A stretch of 50,676 nt of DNA, taken from IMG/VR virus record IMGVR_UViG_3300028025_003610, positions 1-50,676 of that record. One strand, given 5' to 3'. The first letter of the stretch is position 1. Each line of letters starts with the position of its first letter. The DNA comes from a virus. Shown here piece by piece: positions 11,301 to 17,355 of the stretch. The notes under the pieces were generated by a model. That model was not told where the DNA came from and searched no databases. It saw only the letters and a list, made by a program, of their open reading frames with translations. Position numbers and translations under genes: made by a program.

Positions 11301-11322
11301 TGTCGGTGGGGTGTGTTAGGTT
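11301..11322 (+). promoter_or_regulatory. Possible plus-strand promoter of the same design
   Basis: TGTCG (11301-11305), 11 bases, TAGGTT (11317-11322), with TGT before the hexamer. This repeats the spacing of the left-arm promoters in the opposite direction, 36 bases before the 36-aa gene, but lacks the GACC part of the box. Confidence 0.4.
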
Positions 11323-11357
11323 AAGACTATTAGATAAACAAAAGAAAGGTTAGTTCA

Positions 11358-11468
11358 ATGAATGAATTAGCACTAGAACAAATCACTAAGACAACTTGCT
11401 TAGTGTGCGGTGACAAGTTAGCACCGTTTGAATTAGAGTCCGCTATCTGCATTATGTGTGAGGACTAA
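11358..11468 (+). CDS. Zinc-ribbon microprotein, 36 aa
   Basis: ATG 11358 preceded by AGAAAGG. It begins MNELALEQITKTTCLVCGDK and ends SAICIMCED. Cys14/Cys17 and Cys31/Cys34 form two C-x2-C knuckles, so a single zinc is likely. First gene of the short plus-strand operon; the next start lies 2 bases after its stop. Confidence 0.72.
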   Translation: MNELALEQITKTTCLVCGDKLAPFELESAICIMCED

Positions 11469-11470
11469 TT

Positions 11471-11659
11471 ATGTTTCTATTTCATTTGCGTGATGTATTG
11501 TTAGGCATTGCGGTATTCTCATTACCTGTATTGCTACTTGAATTACAACTACTAGTCATTGGACTAAATGGAATGTCTGTCAATGTAATGATAGTAACTG
11601 TTGCTATTGGTTTATTATCTGCAATAGGTGCAGTAGTTTGCGAGATGATTGACGGCTAA
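11471..11659 (+). CDS. Two-span membrane protein, 62 aa
   Basis: It begins MFLFHLRDVLLGIAVFSLPV. Two hydrophobic stretches, about residues 8-30 and 37-56, are joined by a short turn (GLNGMSVN); the C-terminus is CEMIDG. The size and hairpin topology would fit a holin-like or other membrane-active phage protein, but nothing proves it. Its stop is followed directly by the next ATG. Confidence 0.7.
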   Translation: MFLFHLRDVLLGIAVFSLPVLLLELQLLVIGLNGMSVNVMIVTVAIGLLSAIGAVVCEMIDG

Positions 11660-11725
11660 ATGGAAATTGTTTTGTTCATCATCATTGGATTATTTCTTGC
11701 AGGTGTCCTATCCTCTTTAGGGTAG
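11660..11725 (+). CDS. Membrane microprotein, 21 aa
   Basis: ATG directly after the previous TAA. The peptide MEIVLFIIIGLFLAGVLSSL ending in Gly is one transmembrane helix. The stop codon lies inside the stem of the terminator, which fits an end-of-operon gene. It has no recognisable family and might be fortuitous. Confidence 0.45.
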   Translation: MEIVLFIIIGLFLAGVLSSLG

Positions 11726-11746
11726 GGCATCTCTTTACTTTTTATT
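11705..11746 (+). terminator. Intrinsic terminator of the plus-strand microprotein operon
   Basis: GTCCTATCCT (11705-11714) pairs with AGGGTAGGGC (11719-11728) with two G-T pairs and a CTTT loop; a T-rich tail (ATCTCTTTACTTTTTATTT) follows. Confidence 0.8.
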
Positions 11747-11981
11747 TCTAAAACCGCATTATGCTTGTTTTACATAACCGCATTATGCTATGGGCTCACT
11801 ACATAAAATCAAAAGCTTTTTATTATTTGTGCATCATACATATTAAAATCACATTCACATTTTTGTGAAATTAGACCTGCAAAAGCTTTGCAATAAGGAT
11901 TTTGATCAAATTTAAAATTATATTCACATTTATGGGTATATATATAACGTTTTGATAACATTTAGATAACAATATAATAAC
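11747..11981. other. AT-rich noncoding gap with short repeats
   Basis: No gene is seen. AACCGCATTATGCT is repeated at 11752-11765 and 11776-11789 (24-base period). TTCACA-TTTT-TGTGAA (11854-11869) is an inverted repeat. AAAAGCTTT occurs twice (about 11813 and 11881). The region is very AT-rich and could be the unwinding part of an origin or the regulatory region of the heat-shock gene. Confidence 0.6.
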
Positions 11982-12013
11982 AGTTGAATATTCAACTATA
12001 TATTTGGTATAAT
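11982..12013 (+). promoter_or_regulatory. Promoter of the Hsp20 gene with palindromic operator
   Basis: TTGAAT (11984-11989), 18 bases, TATAAT (12008-12013). The -35 lies inside the perfect 16-bp palindrome AGTTGAATATTCAACT (11982-11997), an obvious place for a repressor dimer. The leader of about 50 bases ends with AAAAGGAG. Confidence 0.75.
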
Positions 12014-12069
12014 ATGTATACACATTGCCTTATGGGATGTGAATTTAACTCGCTTAAAAGGAGCAAAAA

Positions 12070-12504
12070 ATGAAATATACAACAACGTGGGCAAATAACC
12101 CATATCTAATCGGGTGGGATCAGGTATTCTCTAGATTCGAAGAATCTTTTAAAAACGTAGAAACTGCATTTCCTCCATATAACCTAAGAAAAGTAGATGA
12201 CGATAAGTTCGTTATCGAACTAGCAGTAGCTGGTTTTAATAAAAATGACATTTCTGTTACAGAAGAAGATGGTAACTTGATTGTAAAGGGTGAACAACCT
12301 GATACAGAAGACATCTACATCCATAAAGGAATCGCAGGACGTAAGTTTACAAAAACTTTCTCTCTAGCTGAACATATGGAAGTAACAGGTGCTGATATTA
12401 AAGACGGTATTCTATACATTGGTGTAAGGAGAAACATCCCTGAACACAAACTTCCAAAAACAATCGAAATTACAAATTTCGAGGAAGGTAGAAAACGAAA
12501 GTAA
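12070..12504 (+). CDS. hsp20: Small heat-shock protein (Hsp20/alpha-crystallin), 144 aa
   Basis: It shows the alpha-crystallin domain at about residues 36-128: YNLRKVDDDKFVIELAVAGF, NKNDISVTEEDGNLIVKGEQ, then the A-G-x-x-x-x-F-T-K-T-F-S-L segment (about 89-101) and DGILYIGVRR. The C-terminal tail is short with KLPKTIEI. Hsp20 proteins are ATP-independent holdases that keep unfolding proteins soluble; phage copies are known, for example in cyanophages, and may assist virion assembly or stress during infection. ATG with AAAAGGAG 7 bases upstream. It has its own promoter and operator and is closed by a strong terminator. Confidence 0.93.
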   Translation: MKYTTTWANNPYLIGWDQVFSRFEESFKNVETAFPPYNLRKVDDDKFVIELAVAGFNKNDISVTEEDGNLIVKGEQPDTEDIYIHKGIAGRKFTKTFSLAEHMEVTGADIKDGILYIGVRRNIPEHKLPKTIEITNFEEGRKRK

Positions 12505-12518
12505 TATCACAAAGAAAG

Positions 12519-12550
12519 AGCCCTAGAAAAAATCTAGGGCTTCTTTTTTA
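12519..12550 (+). terminator. Terminator between Hsp20 and the convergent 83-aa gene
   Basis: AGCCCTAGA (12519-12527), five-base A loop, TCTAGGGCT (12533-12541), then TCTTTTTTA. The reverse side has a weaker pyrimidine run (CTTTCTTT), so it may work in both directions. Confidence 0.9.
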
Positions 12551-12802
12551 TTATTCTTCAGAATTTTCGTTGTCTGGAATAGCAAGGGTTGGAATAGGAG
12601 ACATTAAATGTCCTTGACGATGAAGTTCCATAAGCTTCATCATATCTTCACCTTTACCTTGAGCATCAGCAATTAATGTCAATTGGTCATATATTCGTCC
12701 AAGCATGATATATAGAATTGTTCCTAAATTATCATTCATTGACTTAACTTCTTGATCTCCTGAGAGCTCTGCATCTTGCAGCTGGTCTTCAATTTCACTC
12801 AT
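12551..12802 (-). CDS. Hypothetical protein, 83 aa, lone minus-strand gene
   Basis: ATG 12802 with AAAGGA upstream. It begins MSEIEDQLQDAELSGDQEVK; then NLGTILYIMLGRIYDQLTLI, a mildly hydrophobic helix. The C-terminus is Pro-rich and acidic. It faces the Hsp20 gene and is divergent from the membrane protein at 13022. No family is recognised. Its isolation and private promoter suggest a regulatory or early function, but this is inference. Confidence 0.75.
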   Translation of the reverse strand: MSEIEDQLQDAELSGDQEVKSMNDNLGTILYIMLGRIYDQLTLIADAQGKGEDMMKLMELHRQGHLMSPIPTLAIPDNENSEE

Positions 12803-12827
12803 AATTAATCCTTTGGGTCAATATAAG

Positions 12828-12857
12828 AGTATATCATACGACTATATGCTTTGTCTA
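12828..12857 (-). promoter_or_regulatory. Sigma-70-type promoter of the 83-aa gene
   Basis: Minus strand: TAGACA (12852-12857), 18 bases, TATACT (12828-12833); the gene starts 25 bases later. A pair of 8-mers, ACAATGCT (12865-12872) and AGCATTGT (12896-12903), forms an inverted repeat upstream, between the two divergent promoters. Confidence 0.6.
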
Positions 12858-12942
12858 CTTTTATACAATGCTTGCATGTATTATTAGTATGTTTTAGCAT
12901 TGTTTGGTATGTGGCTGTTCTCGTCCGCCGAATTTTTAAATT

Positions 12943-12972
12943 TTGATTTTTCGAATATTAATAGTGTATAAT
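12943..12972 (+). promoter_or_regulatory. Promoter of the membrane-protein genes
   Basis: TTGATT (12943-12948), 18 bases, TATAAT (12967-12972). It lies about 50 bases before ATG 13022 with TTGGAG as binding site. Confidence 0.65.
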
Positions 12973-13021
12973 AATAATTACCGTTTATCACACGATAACG
13001 CCGAATATAATTGGAGAAATA

Positions 13022-13333
13022 ATGAAACTAACGCCAGCTAACATTGCAATGTTGCAATCATATGGTCGTTCATTCCTCGGAGCCGCTGTAGCCCTGTATC
13101 TTGCAGGTGTAACAGATCCGTACCTATACCTAAATGCATTTGTTGCAGCACTAGCACCAGTTGCTATTCGCTACTTTAACAAGAATGACATTGCATTTGG
13201 TAACATCAGTGGTAAGTCCTCTCCTGATCAGGTTGCAGCAGAAGTTGTTGCAGCAGTAAAGAAGGCTACTAAGAAGGCACCTGCAAAGGCACCTGCTAAA
13301 AAATCCACAGCAAAGAAGACTACTTCAAAGTAG
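13022..13333 (+). CDS. Membrane protein with Lys/Ala-rich tail (holin candidate), 103 aa
   Basis: Residues about 14-30 (GRSFLGAAVALYLAGVT) and 36-51 (YLNAFVAALAPVAIRYF) are two hydrophobic helices. The last 30 residues are Lys/Ala/Pro repeats (KKAPAKAPAKKSTAKK), like a histone H1 tail. Two spans plus a basic tail are usual for class II holins, and the next gene is also a membrane protein, so a lysis role is plausible; no lysin gene is in the window. ATG with GGAG 7 bases upstream. Confidence 0.7.
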   Translation: MKLTPANIAMLQSYGRSFLGAAVALYLAGVTDPYLYLNAFVAALAPVAIRYFNKNDIAFGNISGKSSPDQVAAEVVAAVKKATKKAPAKAPAKKSTAKKTTSK

Positions 13334-13358
13334 TTCTTGTGGGAGTGTATAACTTAAT

Positions 13359-13658
13359 ATGAGTCCTAACGAATTCCTAATGATGTTGGCTGCCACAGTT
13401 ACAGCTATTGGAGTTATTGGGGTTGCAATTCATAAAGCCACAAAGCTTGTAAAAAGATTTATACACTTCCTAGATGATTACTTTGGAGAAGAAGAAAGAC
13501 CAGGATTTGAAGGTCGTCCTGGACTACAGGAAAGACTAAGATTTATGGAAGAAGAAATTGCTTGCATATCCTTTGAAATGAGACCAAACCACGGAACTTC
13601 TATTAAAGATGCCGTAGCCCGTATTGAAAAGCGTTTAGACGCACTAGAACAAAAGTAG
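13359..13658 (+). CDS. Membrane-anchored coiled-coil protein (DUF2746-like), 99 aa
   Basis: Residues 5-27 (EFLMMLAATVTAIGVIGVAI) are one transmembrane helix. A basic stretch and a helical region follow; the end (PNHGTSIKDAVARIEKRLDA) carries the N-H-G-[ST]-x-[IL]-[KR]-D motif seen in the DUF2746-like membrane proteins of actinophage lysis regions. With the previous gene it may form a holin pair. The binding site GGGAG lies 13 bases from the ATG, rather far. Confidence 0.68.
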   Translation: MSPNEFLMMLAATVTAIGVIGVAIHKATKLVKRFIHFLDDYFGEEERPGFEGRPGLQERLRFMEEEIACISFEMRPNHGTSIKDAVARIEKRLDALEQK

Positions 13659-13664
13659 AAAACA

Positions 13665-14612
13665 TTGAGAATAAGTTTTAGCAACGGTTGTGGTGCTCCA
13701 CAAACTGGACATGGTTATGTTACTATGCGTTTATTAAAGACCATAAATGAAACAAAGCATAAGATCTACATTGATAGAGATGCTGATTTAGAGTTTAACT
13801 TTACCCATCCTAATTTCTACAAATTCTCAGAAAACACCAACTCAGTAAAAGTTGGATATGTAGCTTGGGAGTCTACTAATCTTCAAGAAGGCTGGCAAGA
13901 CATAATTAACTCCAAGTGTGATGAAATGTGGGTTCCTAACAAATTTACAAAAGATGTATTTCAGAACTACTTTGATAGAGAAATATTTGTATTTCCTCAT
14001 GGGGTAGATGAAAGGTTTGTTCCTAAGAAAAGGTCATTAGAAGGTCATATGAAGTTTCTACACATTGGGTATCCTGCGGTACGAAAAAACCTTCCAGATG
14101 TCACCAAGGCGTTCCTAGAGCTTTACAAGGGCAACATGGATTACCACCTGACAATTAAAACATATGAAGGTGCAGATTTTGATCCAGGCGAACCTAACAT
14201 AACTGTTATTGCAAGAGACATGACATATTCTAATTTAATTAATCTAATGCATGATCACCATATTCTTCTTTATCCGTCTTGGGGAGAAGGATTTGGATTA
14301 ATACCACTTCAAGCAATGGCTACAGGTATGCCAGTTATTAGCACAGAAGAGTGGTGCGATTATAAAGAGTTTAATCTTGGTCTTGGAATAAGTTCAGAAT
14401 TAGTAAGAAGTCCTTGGCAAAAATGGCATCCTGGAAAAATGTACAAACCTTTATATTGGGACTTTGTAGGAATGATAGAATACGTTGTTGCTAATTATGA
14501 AAGCCTAGCAAATAAACAATTTGAACTAGCACCGAAAGTTCATGAAAAGTATGATTGGAATCGTGTGGTGGCAGAGCATTTTAATAATGTTGAGTCACGA
14601 TTAATGCTATAA
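13665..14612 (+). CDS. GT4-like glycosyltransferase (GT-B fold), 315 aa
   Basis: The C-terminal half is a typical GT-B nucleotide-sugar domain: FLHIGYPAVRKNLPDVTKAF (about residues 126-145), then LLYPSWGEGFGLIPLQAMAT near 202-221, the GT4 E-x7-E region, in which the second Glu is Gln here, and GMPVIST after it. The N-terminal half contains SNGCGAPQTGHGYVTMRLLK and GYVAWEST. It is likely to transfer a sugar to a virion protein, DNA or host envelope; the target is not evident. Only a TTG start is available (13665), 6 bases after the previous stop, with AAAAGTAG upstream. It lies right before fibre-type genes, which suggests virion glycosylation. Confidence 0.8.
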   Translation: MRISFSNGCGAPQTGHGYVTMRLLKTINETKHKIYIDRDADLEFNFTHPNFYKFSENTNSVKVGYVAWESTNLQEGWQDIINSKCDEMWVPNKFTKDVFQNYFDREIFVFPHGVDERFVPKKRSLEGHMKFLHIGYPAVRKNLPDVTKAFLELYKGNMDYHLTIKTYEGADFDPGEPNITVIARDMTYSNLINLMHDHHILLYPSWGEGFGLIPLQAMATGMPVISTEEWCDYKEFNLGLGISSELVRSPWQKWHPGKMYKPLYWDFVGMIEYVVANYESLANKQFELAPKVHEKYDWNRVVAEHFNNVESRLML

Positions 14613-14619
14613 TCAAAGT
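14605..14619 (+). promoter_or_regulatory. Extended -10 promoter giving a leaderless transcript
   Basis: TGC-TATAAT at 14605-14613 followed by exactly six bases and then ATG 14620, with no ribosome binding site. Transcription would begin at or next to the A of ATG. Identical geometry occurs at 22370 and 43501. Confidence 0.65.
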
Positions 14620-15042
14620 ATGGCTCTTCCAGATACTATCACGATTACAGCAGTTGAGACTATTGACTCTGTAGCGGTTAATACCGTTCAAGATGTTGAC
14701 ATCATTGTTCTTGAGGATAATGCACCAAGTTTAAATGTACAGGTTTCAAATGTTGCAGCTAGTTCTATGGTTCAGTCTGTTAATGGCAAGACTGGACATG
14801 TAACAATTGACTATCCAGATATTAACGCTAGTCCAGTAAATCATGTTAAATATGTACATAATCAAACTACTGTATCCAATGATTGGACAATTAACCATAA
14901 TCTAGGGTTTTTCCCAAATGTTACCATTTTGGACAATGATAGCCCTCCAAGAATTGTAGAGGCAGATATTCGATATTTGAATACAAGTTCTGTTAGAATT
15001 ATTATGAATACATCTATGAGCGGTACTGCATACTTAACATAG
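14620..15042 (+). CDS. Minor structural (fibre/decoration-type) protein, 140 aa
   Basis: MVQSVNGKTGHVTIDYPDIN (about 50-69) carries the V-N-G-x-T-G-x-V motif common in phage tail-fibre proteins. The C-terminal domain (about 84-140) has WTINHNLGFFPNVTILDNDS and ends SGTAYLT, a beta domain that is also present, in diverged form, at the end of the next protein. It is probably a small virion surface protein. The gene seems leaderless. Confidence 0.7.
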   Translation: MALPDTITITAVETIDSVAVNTVQDVDIIVLEDNAPSLNVQVSNVAASSMVQSVNGKTGHVTIDYPDINASPVNHVKYVHNQTTVSNDWTINHNLGFFPNVTILDNDSPPRIVEADIRYLNTSSVRIIMNTSMSGTAYLT

Positions 15043-15072
15043 CTGTAAATTTAAAATAGGGAATTGAATAAT

Positions 15073-16578
15073 ATGGCATCCAGACTGTTTACAGTTGATT
15101 TAGACCTTGGATTAAACAAGGCAAAAAGATTTATCTTTGAGGATTTCTCCTCAGCACCAACAGGAACAACAGGTAGAGTTATCTACTGGACAGCTGGTGA
15201 TTCATCTGCTAACCACCTGAAGGTATACAACGGTACTGCTTGGAAGACACTTGCCTATACCGATGATGTCCCAACAATTTCTATCTCCCTTGATGCCCCA
15301 GATCTATTTACAGTTTCAGGATCTCCTGCTAACGCAAATGGCACACTAGCTTTTGAATGGAATACAACAGCAGTTAATACTGTTCTTGCTGGTCCAGGCT
15401 CTGGCTCAACAGCAGCTATTCCAACATTTAGATCACTTGTAGCAGCAGACATTCCAAGCATTACATCAGGTAAAATTTCAGACTTTAGTGAAGCGGTAGC
15501 AGACACTATTGGTGCAATGGTTACAAGCAATACCGAAAATGGAATTTCTGTAACTTACCAAGACGATGACAATACACTTGACTTTGACGTAGCCGATTTC
15601 TCAATCACACTTTCTGGTGATGTTTCAGGTTCTGGAACAGTAACAAATCTTGCTAACGTAGAAATCACAACTGCAGTATCAGATGATTCACATAATCATA
15701 CAACTTCAACTCTAACTGGAATTCAGGAATTCGTTGAAGATACTGCTTCAACAATGATCACTGGAGCTACACACTCAGGAATTTCTGTAGCCTATACAGA
15801 TAACGCTGGTGGAGCTGGAACCCTAGCCTTTACAAATACTGATAAGGGTTCTTCACAAAATATCTTTAAGACAATTGCAGTTGCTGGTCAAACAGACGTT
15901 GTTGCAGATTCCAATACTGACACATTAACAATTGCTGGAAGCACTGGATTAACAGTAACAACAGATGCCTCAACAGACACAATTACATTGACTAACTCTG
16001 GTGTGACTAGCATTGCTGGTACCGCTAATGAAATTGAAATTTCAGGAACTGGTTCTGGTCCATATACTGGAGCAGTTACAGTTGGTCTTCCAGATAACGT
16101 AACAATTGCTGGAAAACTTACAATTACTGGAGACCTAGAAGTTAATGGTAATACTACAACAGTAAATACAGCAACTCTTTCTGTAGAAGACAATATTGTT
16201 CTTCTTAACAATGGAGTAACTAGCACACCATCACTTAATGCTGGTCTTGAAGTAGAGCGTGGAACTTACACAAATGCTTCCGTACTATGGAATGAAACAT
16301 CAAACCTATGGACAGTATCAAGTCCTGCAGATTCTGCAGATGCAGCAGTAGAGCATTCAATTGCTAGAAAGTATGCAACTGCTTTAACTGGATCAGCGAC
16401 TTCTTACACAGTCACACACAATCTAAACACAAGAGACGTTACAGTTCAAGTTTACGCAACTGCTTCACCTTACGGTCAGGTTGAAACCGCAGTTGAATAT
16501 ACTACAGCAGATACAGTAACAGTTTACTTTAACGTAGCACCAACATCAGGAGATTATCGAGTAGTGGTGACAGGTTAA
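15073..16578 (+). CDS. Fibre-like structural protein, 501 aa
   Basis: The ATG at 15073 ([20 protein letters not shown]) is chosen over the TTG at 15064, with AATAGGG 12 bases upstream. The N-terminal part has [20 protein letters not shown], typical of phage fibre head-binding segments; the middle is Ser/Thr/Gly/Asn-rich beta repeats (for example [36 protein letters not shown]), and the last 75 residues are a Y-x-V-T-H-N-L-N domain. It probably forms an elongated trimeric fibre or head decoration. It overlaps the next gene by one base (TAATG). Confidence 0.78.
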   Translation: MASRLFTVDLDLGLNKAKRFIFEDFSSAPTGTTGRVIYWTAGDSSANHLKVYNGTAWKTLAYTDDVPTISISLDAPDLFTVSGSPANANGTLAFEWNTTAVNTVLAGPGSGSTAAIPTFRSLVAADIPSITSGKISDFSEAVADTIGAMVTSNTENGISVTYQDDDNTLDFDVADFSITLSGDVSGSGTVTNLANVEITTAVSDDSHNHTTSTLTGIQEFVEDTASTMITGATHSGISVAYTDNAGGAGTLAFTNTDKGSSQNIFKTIAVAGQTDVVADSNTDTLTIAGSTGLTVTTDASTDTITLTNSGVTSIAGTANEIEISGTGSGPYTGAVTVGLPDNVTIAGKLTITGDLEVNGNTTTVNTATLSVEDNIVLLNNGVTSTPSLNAGLEVERGTYTNASVLWNETSNLWTVSSPADSADAAVEHSIARKYATALTGSATSYTVTHNLNTRDVTVQVYATASPYGQVETAVEYTTADTVTVYFNVAPTSGDYRVVVTG

Positions 16579-16910
16579 TGTTACCAGGCTTTAAATCCTT
16601 TAAAGTATATCGTGGAGATACATTCGCTTTTAGAATGACATTAGAGGAAGCAACAGATCCATATGATGTTACTAGTCATAGCTTTGCTGGAGAAATAAAA
16701 GAGCGTGGAAAATCAACCGTAGTTGCAACATTTAATTTTACTATTGAAGATGCTAATGATGGAATTGTTTTAGTTACTCTTCCTGCATCTCAATCTGTTA
16801 ACTTAATTGCTGGTCGTAAGTATGTTTACGATATTGAAATGACTAATGGAAATGTTATATCTACTATCTTACAGGGACCTATATTGGTAACTGGGGATGT
16901 TACTGCTTAA
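16578..16910 (+). CDS. Small beta-sandwich structural protein, 110 aa
   Basis: It begins [20 protein letters not shown]. The pattern Y-R-G-D-T-F-x-F-R-M...Y-D-V-T-x-H-x-F, then VLVTLPASQSVNLIAGRKYV and YDIEMTNG matches a beta-sandwich domain frequent at the base of phage receptor-binding or decoration complexes (BppU N-terminal-like). The start is coupled to the previous stop (TAATG). It likely assembles with the 501-aa fibre. Confidence 0.65.
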   Translation: MLPGFKSFKVYRGDTFAFRMTLEEATDPYDVTSHSFAGEIKERGKSTVVATFNFTIEDANDGIVLVTLPASQSVNLIAGRKYVYDIEMTNGNVISTILQGPILVTGDVTA

Positions 16911-16942
16911 CCTATATTTTTTATAGTTGTTATATTTGATAA

Positions 16943-16962
16943 CCTCTCCCCCCTACCCCCCG
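16943..16962. other. C-rich tract in an AT-rich gap
   Basis: Two C6 runs (16948-16953 and 16956-16961) stand out in the otherwise AT-rich 16911-17037 gap; the other strand is CGGGGGGTAGGGGGGAGAGG. The rest of the gap is T- and A-rich with no gene. Whether the tract is a binding site, a structured element or a replication pause is unknown. Confidence 0.6.
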
Positions 16963-17037
16963 TAAAAAATTATACCAAAACTTTTTCTATATGCAAAATC
17001 AAAACACCTAATTCATTGAAAAACGCAATTATAACGA

Positions 17038-17256
17038 TTAGGTAAAGTTTTCAATTACAAGTTTTATTTTCTTTTCTAAAAAGTCTCCAGGAATTACTTT
17101 TGTGTTGCAAGCTATGCAAAAAAAAGAAACAATGTCTTCTTCATCAATCCAAGAAACCATATGAGTGTGTTCGTTATCTAATGGACATAATATTGGCTTT
17201 GCCATTCCAATTTCTACTAAATTTAAATATTTATGTGCTTCTTGTATAGTTATCAT
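17038..17256 (-). CDS. Cys-containing hypothetical protein, 72 aa, lone minus-strand gene
   Basis: It begins MITIQEAHKYLNLVEIGMAK; C-P-L-D (Cys24) and C-I-A-C (Cys47, Cys50) with His30 or His32 could form a zinc site. The -10-like TAGAAT (17263-17268) lies exactly six bases before the ATG, so the gene appears leaderless. It is divergent from nrdJ and lies against the transcription of its neighbours. No family is recognised. Confidence 0.65.
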   Translation of the reverse strand: MITIQEAHKYLNLVEIGMAKPILCPLDNEHTHMVSWIDEEDIVSFFCIACNTKVIPGDFLEKKIKLVIENFT

Positions 17257-17275
17257 TTATCAATTCTACCCTGAC

Positions 17276-17304
17276 TTGCTCATTAACGATCAATCAGGTA
17301 CAAT
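17276..17304 (+). promoter_or_regulatory. nrdJ promoter, overlapping a divergent promoter
   Basis: TTGCTC (17276-17281), 17 bases, TACAAT (17299-17304); the leader is about 45 bases with TTGGAG before ATG 17356. The minus-strand -10 at 17263-17268 lies just beside it, so the two promoters may interfere. Confidence 0.6.
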
Positions 17305-17355
17305 GGTATCTACCCCTGTTCAGGGAGAATTTATTATAAAAATTTTGGAGAAAAA

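Noticed and set aside
11843-11869. TCACATTTTTGTGA as another CRP/GlxR site
   Set aside because: The half sites are in inverted order (TCACA first), so it does not fit TGTGA-N6-TCACA; kept only as an inverted repeat.
15255-16226. Long minus-strand frames opposite the 501-aa fibre gene
   Set aside because: Mirror frames produced by the regular codon pattern of the repetitive fibre gene; no starts with binding sites.
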